From assembly GCF_000369405.1 (NCBI RefSeq), contig NZ_KB850000.1, positions 806,001 through 870,000 of the forward strand: a DNA stretch of 64,000 bases, in the 5' to 3' direction. Positions 59,336-64,000 of this stretch are shown piece by piece. The stretch's first letter is position 1. Each line of letters starts with the position of its first letter. This stretch comes from Acinetobacter sp. ANC 3929. Its GTDB lineage: Bacteria > Pseudomonadota > Gammaproteobacteria > Pseudomonadales > Moraxellaceae. A program made the translations under genes and the position numbers. A model generated the notes under the pieces. It saw only the letters and a program-made list of their open reading frames with translations. It ran no database searches and was not told where the DNA came from.

Positions 59336-60221
59336 ATGTCACGTTCAAGAAATGCAGGCAACAAAGACTTGCCTGCGAATCTCTATGAAGAATTACAAGA
59401 TCCATTTAAACCGAATTTACAGGGTTTGGGGCAAGATATCTTTAGACTCCATTACTTTAAAAATGGTAAATGATCAATTAGATGAACTGACACCTTCAAA
59501 CAGAAAGGCGATAAGAAGCTTGCTGTGCAATATTTTTGATGTAGCGATGAGTAAAGGGATCTGTCCTGATAATCCTGCACGCATCACTTTAACAAAGCAT
59601 GTCCAGAGACAGCGAAAACGCCATACTCTTGCAGGTCTACAACAGATTAGAGCCCATTCCCCATTGTGGCTCCAAAATGCAATTGATTTATCTCTTTTAA
59701 CCACACAAAGACGTACTGATATTGTGGCCTTGCGTTGGACTGATATTTACGATGGATATATACATATTGCCCAACAGAAAACCACGACCGATTCACTGGA
59801 TGAATTTGAGGTGATGGAAGGTGCTGGATATGTGCGAATTAAAATTGATACAGAACTCCAAAAAGTTTTAGATCGATGCAAACCAGATAAACTTCTTACT
59901 CCATTTGTAATTCATCAAATTCCTAAGCGTAAAACTAAGAATGCAAATAAAGAGCATTGGACTCAAATTCTCCCTCAATATTTATCAGAAGAGTTTTTGA
60001 GGATTGTTAAACGTGCTAAGGCATATCCAGATTTGAAAGGTAGGCAAATTCCGACTTTTCATGAAATACGAGCATTGGCTATTTTTCTGCATAAAAAAGC
60101 TGGTCGTAGTGCTCAGGCTTTAGCTGGTCACAGCTCAGTAAAAATGACAGAACATTATGAAGCAGGACATGAAATTGTTTGGAATGACGTAGATGTGGGA
60201 ATCGCCCTGCCATTTGCTTAA
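59336..60221 (+). pseudogene. Tyrosine integrase, broken by an internal deletion and frameshift
   Basis: ATG 59336 opens the family N-terminus MSRSRNAGNKDLPANLY, but that frame stops after 45 codons. From about 59385 another frame carries the rest: core-binding domain (KNYKIHLNRIYRVWGKISLD) and catalytic domain with Arg in TTQRRTDIVALRW, HEIR, LAGHSS and the nucleophile Tyr in MTEHYEAGH. The arm-binding region between them is missing. The 3' part alone is open from ATG 59352 (289 aa), but lacks arm-type binding. Ends abut the right att site by 145 bp. Confidence 0.8.
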
Positions 60222-60354
60222 ATGACAGAAAATCTTTTCACAAATGGGTTTTATAAGTTATTGTTTTCTATGATTTCTATAAGTCCCATTTTTACGTTAA
60301 AAAACACTGATTTTTATAGCTATAATCTTTATAAATCAATGCTTTAATTTGATT

Positions 60355-60501
60355 TTACTTCATTACATTTTGATAATTCGGATAGTAAAAATCCATCTTC
60401 CATCGACTTTGTGGCGGCGGAAAACTACCGAGCATCAACAGCTTCGCGGTAGCAGGTAAAAATGGTTGTAATGGATGTGTTTCTATTTCTATATCAGTCA
60501 T
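60355..60501 (-). pseudogene. Truncated 5' end of the glycosylase gene at the right att site
   Basis: The first 45 codons match the glycosylase at 2905-3495 with few changes, then the frame leaves the shared sequence at the att core and stops (NVMK and TAA). It is the 5' end supplied by the neighbouring prophage remnant and separated from its 3' part by integration of the main prophage. Confidence 0.8.
60366..60402. other. attR core (37-bp direct repeat)
   Basis: The sequence is identical to 3360-3396. It lies 145 bp downstream of the integrase gene and inside a truncated copy of the glycosylase gene. Confidence 0.75.
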
Positions 60502-60695
60502 TTATATAAAGAGCCAAATTTTTAATTGAGCGAAAAGTTTCGTTTATTTTATAGAATTTTACGGTTTTTTGCTTGGGCCTTTTGTTGGTGAAAATTTCGC
60601 CTTAACAAAATATTCGCAATATCATTTTTTTCTTTGGGCTTTAATTTTGCCTTTCTGACAGCAATAGATTGAGTGAAAACCTGCTTTCAAAACAT

Positions 60696-60720
60696 AAAAA
60701 ACCGCTTAAATAAGCGGTTT
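60696..60720 (-). terminator. Rho-independent terminator (copy of 3701-3724)
   Basis: AACCGCTTA and TAAGCGGTT pair; a T run follows on the minus strand. Confidence 0.7.
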
Positions 60721-60737
60721 CAGTAGAAGTCATCAGG

Positions 60738-60887
60738 TTAAGAATCCTTCCCTTCATCTAAGCTTTTATAGGAATCTTCCTGCTCTTTACTGAAAGTCAT
60801 GGAATCTTGAATCATGCTTTCAGTAATCTGAAAAAGCCGTGTGAGTTCCTTGAATACTGACTCAGGTACGTTATAGACCTTGGCCAT
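60738..60887 (-). pseudogene. Truncated paralogue of the gene at 3743
   Basis: Only the C-terminal 49 residues remain (KVYNVPESVFKELTRLFQIT, QDSMTFSKEQEDSYKSLDEG). The ATG at 60887 arises at the deletion junction, so the short ORF may be fortuitous. Confidence 0.65.
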
Positions 60888-61149
60888 CAAGAAAATGCTT
60901 TGGTAGCTCAGTCATATCAGTGTAGATTGGCTCGCCATCTTCAGGGTCACGCCCCACATCAATGTGATAAAGCTCGTGTTCGATCAATGCACAAAAGTCT
61001 CGATCTAAGGTTTGCTCACAAAAACTGGCATCAATAGTGATGAAGTAAATAGGAACATAACCGAACCAATCCTGCATCTGTTGTTCTTGTCGGGCCTTAC
61101 GCCATCCACCAACGTTAAACATCACCTTTTCACACTGGCCTAACACCAT
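60871..61149 (-). pseudogene. Truncated paralogue of the phage metallopeptidase
   Basis: The 92 residues correspond to the middle of the protein at 39209-39853 and keep the HELYH motif, but both the N-terminal ~80 residues and the C-terminal end are missing; the frame ends at the deletion junction. Confidence 0.7.
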
Positions 61150-61201
61150 TTGCTTTTAATGGTACAGACTTGTGAAGCCCGCGCAAATCTTAATCTTGGA
61201 G

Positions 61202-61396
61202 TTACATTCTAGTCATCTGTCTTTGTCTCCGTACAAGCCCAAGTACAGATTTACGTACACGTATCTCTTCTTCTGAGAAAGGAAGATGCAATATTAGTTC
61301 TTCAATTGATAAAGCACTATTCTCAATCAGGAAACAGTCTTGCTCTGTAGTCCAGCTTGAAGCAATAAGTTCGGGTGTAATACGCGTTCTTTTCAT
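61202..61396 (-). CDS. Small HTH-like protein, paralogue of the gene at 41631
   Basis: About 64 residues from ATG 61396 (an ATG at 61402 is also possible). It is highly similar to the protein at 41631-41825 (SWTTEQDCFLIENSALSIEE, LPFSEEEIRVRKSVLGLVRR). It is the only apparently intact gene of the second prophage remnant, perhaps because it still serves as a regulator. Confidence 0.6.
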   Translation of the reverse strand: MKRTRITPELIASSWTTEQDCFLIENSALSIEELILHLPFSEEEIRVRKSVLGLVRRQRQMTRM

Positions 61397-61402
61397 GCCC
61401 AT

Positions 61403-61701
61403 ATTCTAACGAATTTTGACCAATTAAAAAGCCCATCAAATGAATGATGGGCTTTCTGGTTTAACCTCTTTTTCGGCATGGCCAATCAAACCAATCGCAG
61501 TACAATCTGAGAATAGTACAACGAGTTAGTAAAAAATACTAAATTCACTTCGAACCATCAAATGAATTGCTTGCTTTATCACGATAAAAGCACATTTATT
61601 ACTAAATGTTTACAGCTGTTAATTTTAAACTTAAAAATCTCCACCTGTAGCAAAGCATAAAAAAGCTGCACATTTAGTGCAGCCTCTTTAAAGATTTGAA
61701 A
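61403..61701. other. Intergenic region with two terminators
   Basis: This stretch holds a hairpin terminator at 61426-61455 (GCCCATC/GATGGGC, T run on the minus strand) and the terminator at 61661-61683. No gene is seen between them. Confidence 0.55.
61661..61683 (-). terminator. Rho-independent terminator
   Basis: GCTGCAC and GTGCAGC pair; the minus strand continues with TTTTTT. It follows the small membrane-protein gene at 61702. Confidence 0.75.
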
Positions 61702-61899
61702 TTATTTAACCTTCTCCCAAAAAAACACATCTAACTTGAATTCATATTTAATTAAGAAAGCAGAAGCTAGAAGGCAAACTCCAATAAAGAATAAAATTAG
61801 ATCTCTAAACTCACCACCAACAACCAAGAGCGTTGCAGAAAATAAGTTTAATAGATAAAACAAAACAACCCCGATTTTGTAATTCATTTTCTTCCCCAA
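61702..61899 (-). CDS. Small membrane protein
   Basis: A 65-residue protein with two TM helices (GVVLFYLLNLFSATLLVV, LILFFIGVCLLASAFLI) and a positively charged N-terminus; GGGGAAG precedes the start. It has its own terminator. The function is unknown, and it may belong to the remnant or to the chromosome. Confidence 0.6.
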   Translation of the reverse strand: MGKKMNYKIGVVLFYLLNLFSATLLVVGGEFRDLILFFIGVCLLASAFLIKYEFKLDVFFWEKVK

Positions 61900-62085
61900 G
61901 ATTATGATTTTTGTACTTATAATTTAATTAATTACGTAAAATATACAATATCCCTTTACCATTGTATTTTTCGCACGTTGGATAAAAAATTATCGGCTTA
62001 TTAATTACATAATTTTACATTTTATGAATTGATTATCATTTTTTGTTATTAAATAGAGTTAGACAACAGACCAAGAGGCATAAAA

Positions 62086-62105
62086 TAAAACCTCCCAAAG
62101 GAGGT
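62086..62105 (-). terminator. Rho-independent terminator
   Basis: ACCTCC and GGAGGT pair; TTTTATTTTA follows on the minus strand, 8 bp after the Nudix pseudogene. Confidence 0.7.
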
Positions 62106-62112
62106 CCATTAT

Positions 62113-62562
62113 TTATTGAGGATCAATTCTCTCTTTTGCTGCAGTCAATCCTAACTTAAACCAATCTGTATTGAACTCTTCACTGAAATTTTCGTTTTCC
62201 CATGAATCTTTCGATCTCAAGCTCAATAAACTTTCAAATGGCTCATCGTAGGGATTAGTTACATCGGGTCTTTCAAATTTATCAACAAGTGTTTCAACAC
62301 TATCAACATTAGCTATATAAAAATTGATTGTAAAACCAGCATCACTAATTTGAATTGCCTCCTCCTCTATCTGAGATTCGTCTAAATCAATACCTGTTTC
62401 TTCTTTCAGTTCCCGAATGGCTGCTCTAATAGGATCAGTTTCATATGAACCACCAGGTAGGTGATAGCCCTGACGTTACACTTTCTTATAACCCGACTTT
62501 CCGCCTTGTCCTATGAGGATATTCGTACCATCATAAACAATAAGATATGCTTTATTTGGCAT
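62113..62562 (-). pseudogene. Nudix hydrolase gene with a premature stop
   Basis: The frame from ATG 62562 (MPNKAYLIVYDGTNILIGQG) meets TAA at 62476-62478 after 28 codons, then continues in the same frame with the Nudix box (GGSYETDPIRAAIRELKEET, G) and ends at 62113: 149 residues in total if read through. A single-base change would explain the stop. The family hydrolyses nucleoside diphosphates linked to other groups; the substrate is not known. It follows the 258-aa gene on the same strand by about 30 bp. Confidence 0.75.
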
Positions 62563-62596
62563 AGATTTTCTCTTTTATTTATTAAATTATTGGGAA

Positions 62597-63358
62597 TTAA
62601 AGCGAAGTCACGTTTTTAGTAAATACATCAAAGCTTTCATATCCAATTGTAGGCAAAAATTCTACTTCTTTAATGGAGAGTGTTTCAGAATCAGCCAAAG
62701 CACCCAATACAGGTTTTTTAGATGGGTTAAAAACATAATACAATTCTTGGCATTTCTTTATCACACCTGCTGCATCGATATCTTTATTTTCTGCCCTTAC
62801 CGTATCTTGATAAACTGAAATAAAGTCATTCAAAGTTACCTTGCTCATATCTACTATGGATCTATAAAGTACAAAAGCACTAACCTTATCGCATTTTGAT
62901 TTTATTGCTGATGCACTTACTGAACGAGACCAGCCAGCAAAATCTAGTCGAATCATTGAAACACCTTCTAAAATCGCACAGTATCTAAGAATTTTTTGCT
63001 CAGCCCCAACTGAAGATCCGAATAAAATGTTTACAAACCCTGACACTAGTGTGTTTACTGCTGATTTATTGTTCCCATCTATAAACCCATTAATAGATTC
63101 ATTGATGACATTACTAATATTTTTAGCATCATCTGATGTATATGCTTTGGTCTGATAAATGAAGGATTGTATTGTTGATATAGGGAATGTTTTATCAGTA
63201 CCTACCCCCGCACCTAATAAATCAGTTTTTATTTTTTCTGCAAAATACTCAGCTTTGGCATCTGCAAGAGCCATTAAAGAATCCAAATGTGCACTACATT
63301 CCTCCTTTAACTGTCCTGAGATATCCTCCCCAATAATTGCTTTAGTTATTGCTGCCAT
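62597..63358 (-). CDS. Hypothetical protein
   Basis: About 253 residues from ATG 63358 (MAAITKAIIGEDISGQLKEE); the frame is open to 63373. The protein is mostly helical with a moderately hydrophobic middle (GFVNILFGSSVGAEQKILRY) but no clear TM segment or signal peptide. No family is recognised. It is upstream of and probably cotranscribed with the broken Nudix gene, as a two-gene unit. Confidence 0.65.
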   Translation of the reverse strand: MAAITKAIIGEDISGQLKEECSAHLDSLMALADAKAEYFAEKIKTDLLGAGVGTDKTFPISTIQSFIYQTKAYTSDDAKNISNVINESINGFIDGNNKSAVNTLVSGFVNILFGSSVGAEQKILRYCAILEGVSMIRLDFAGWSRSVSASAIKSKCDKVSAFVLYRSIVDMSKVTLNDFISVYQDTVRAENKDIDAAGVIKKCQELYYVFNPSKKPVLGALADSETLSIKEVEFLPTIGYESFDVFTKNVTSL

Positions 63359-63373
63359 TTTTATTATCCTCAA

Positions 63374-64000
63374 TAATTTTTAGTAGTTTTATTTGTCATT
63401 TTTGACTTATATAAAATTACTTATTAGAAGATAAATTTCAAATCATTAATTGTATCTCAATACACAACTACGACCTATTTTATCAACTTTAATGATTGGT
63501 AATTCTCACTTTCAATTTTTTATCATCGTTTTATTAATCCCATTAAAATTTAAAATTAATATCCCATCCAATATGAAATTAAGTTTTCTAATCATATAAA
63601 TTAACACAACTAATAGTTAATATTATTTATATATTTTATTTTATATTCCTAAATAATAATTTACTGTTAAAAATGAAATTACTTTTAAGTTTTTCTTTAA
63701 TTAAAATTAAAGTGCAGGAGCAAGGACTTCCCGATGATTGTATTATTACTTCACAGGGTTCCTGTTGTTGGGTTTAATAGCTCAGCTAACCTGTTCCACA
63801 ACCTGTAACCCACCAGTGGGTAAACGAAAGAACGAAGGACGCCACCCCAAAGACCCGCCTACAAGTGAGTCTTTACTTATTTGTATTTCAATAAAAATAC
63901 CACCTGAGGGTGGCAGATAATTTAATTATTCTTCAAAGTAATCGTCTACTTTTTTCAAACTCTTCATACTACTCCAACGAAGTGTCCACTAGAAAAAGCA
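63374..64000. other. No supported gene
   Basis: The stretch is very AT-rich up to about 63700, then becomes less so. A 60-codon frame at 63738 starts with TTG and ends in a low-complexity tail; I do not regard it as proven. The last ~80 bases on the minus strand could be the end of a gene or IS outside the window, but there is too little to call. Confidence 0.4.

Larger units (their letters stand above)
3360..60402. mobile_element. Siphovirus-type prophage, about 57 kb, probably defective
   Basis: The element is bounded by a 37-bp perfect direct repeat. It contains a lambdoid set of modules: immunity (cI, cro, cII), replication (O/P-like), terminase, portal, MuF, tail, lysis, ERF recombinase, excisionase and integrase. 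It carries five IS3-family and one IS1-family insertions plus several cargo loci. Capsid genes and distal tail genes were not found, and the integrase gene is broken, so autonomous propagation is unlikely. The integrase lies next to the right att site, as expected. Confidence 0.85.
60403..61430. mobile_element. Remnant of a second, related prophage at the same site
   Basis: The order glycosylase 5' end, terminator, 3743-type gene repeats 3397-3890 with divergence; at the 6-bp microhomology TGGCCA (60881-60886) the similarity jumps to the metallopeptidase gene (39209 type) and then to the 41631-type gene. It is therefore the left end of a related phage with a very large internal deletion. Confidence 0.75.

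Noticed and set aside
63738..63920. 60-codon ORF with a hydrophobic start
   Set aside because: TTG start, low-complexity tail and no homologue recognised; support is too weak.
63920..64000. Possible 3' end of a transposase on the minus strand at the right edge
   Set aside because: Only about 20 codons are visible, with a stop upstream in the frame; not enough to assign.

Overview
The window looks like an Acinetobacter chromosome segment (AT-rich, Acinetobacter-type phage genes, IS elements and frmRA arrangement; genus inferred, not proven). The left 3.5 kb is chromosomal: the start of frmA (formaldehyde detoxification), its repressor frmR, a phospholipase D-type lipoprotein, an unknown gene and a uracil-DNA-glycosylase-family gene.

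From 3360 to 60402 lies one large siphovirus-type prophage bounded by a 37-bp direct repeat (3360-3396 and 60366-60402). The repeat lies inside the glycosylase gene, so the phage swaps the 5' end of that gene for its own. The layout from left to right is: a P22 immI-like antirepressor locus (4126-5400); accessory genes, including a PD-(D/E)XK nuclease, a treble-clef protein, an Excalibur protein, a PAAR protein and a lipoprotein (5513-16728); a lysis cassette (16878-18191); a damaged tail region; tape measure, tail chaperones with a lambda-type frameshift, tail tube; a gap where the capsid genes should be; then MuF, portal and terminase genes (34796-39149). All of these late genes are on the minus strand. 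A plus-strand pair, Nudix hydrolase plus SRA-HNH nuclease (41991-43213), interrupts them. Next come nin-like genes, O and P replication genes with 23-bp-spaced iterons, cII, cro and the cI repressor.

Between cI and the second early promoter sits a compact AT-rich four-gene cassette (52271-57239): N6-DNA methylase, PRTase-like protein, ORC/Cdc6-like P-loop ATPase and a Rossmann-like protein. It is probably transcribed with cI, hence active in the lysogen. It is the best candidate here for a poorly described defence system. The other early operon (57413-60221) carries an ERF annealing protein, an excisionase-like protein and a broken integrase.

Five identical 1274-bp IS3-family copies and one 788-bp IS1-family copy are scattered over 9.4-34 kb. 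Two IS3 copies lack matching target duplications and sit exactly where capsid/connector genes and distal tail genes are missing, which suggests IS-mediated deletions. With the integrase lesion, the prophage is very probably defective.

Right of 60402 is a remnant of a second, related prophage at the same site (glycosylase 5' fragment, fused and truncated paralogues of genes at 3743, 39209 and 41631), followed by a small membrane protein, a nonsense-mutated Nudix gene and an unknown 258-aa gene. The last 600 bp hold nothing I can support.
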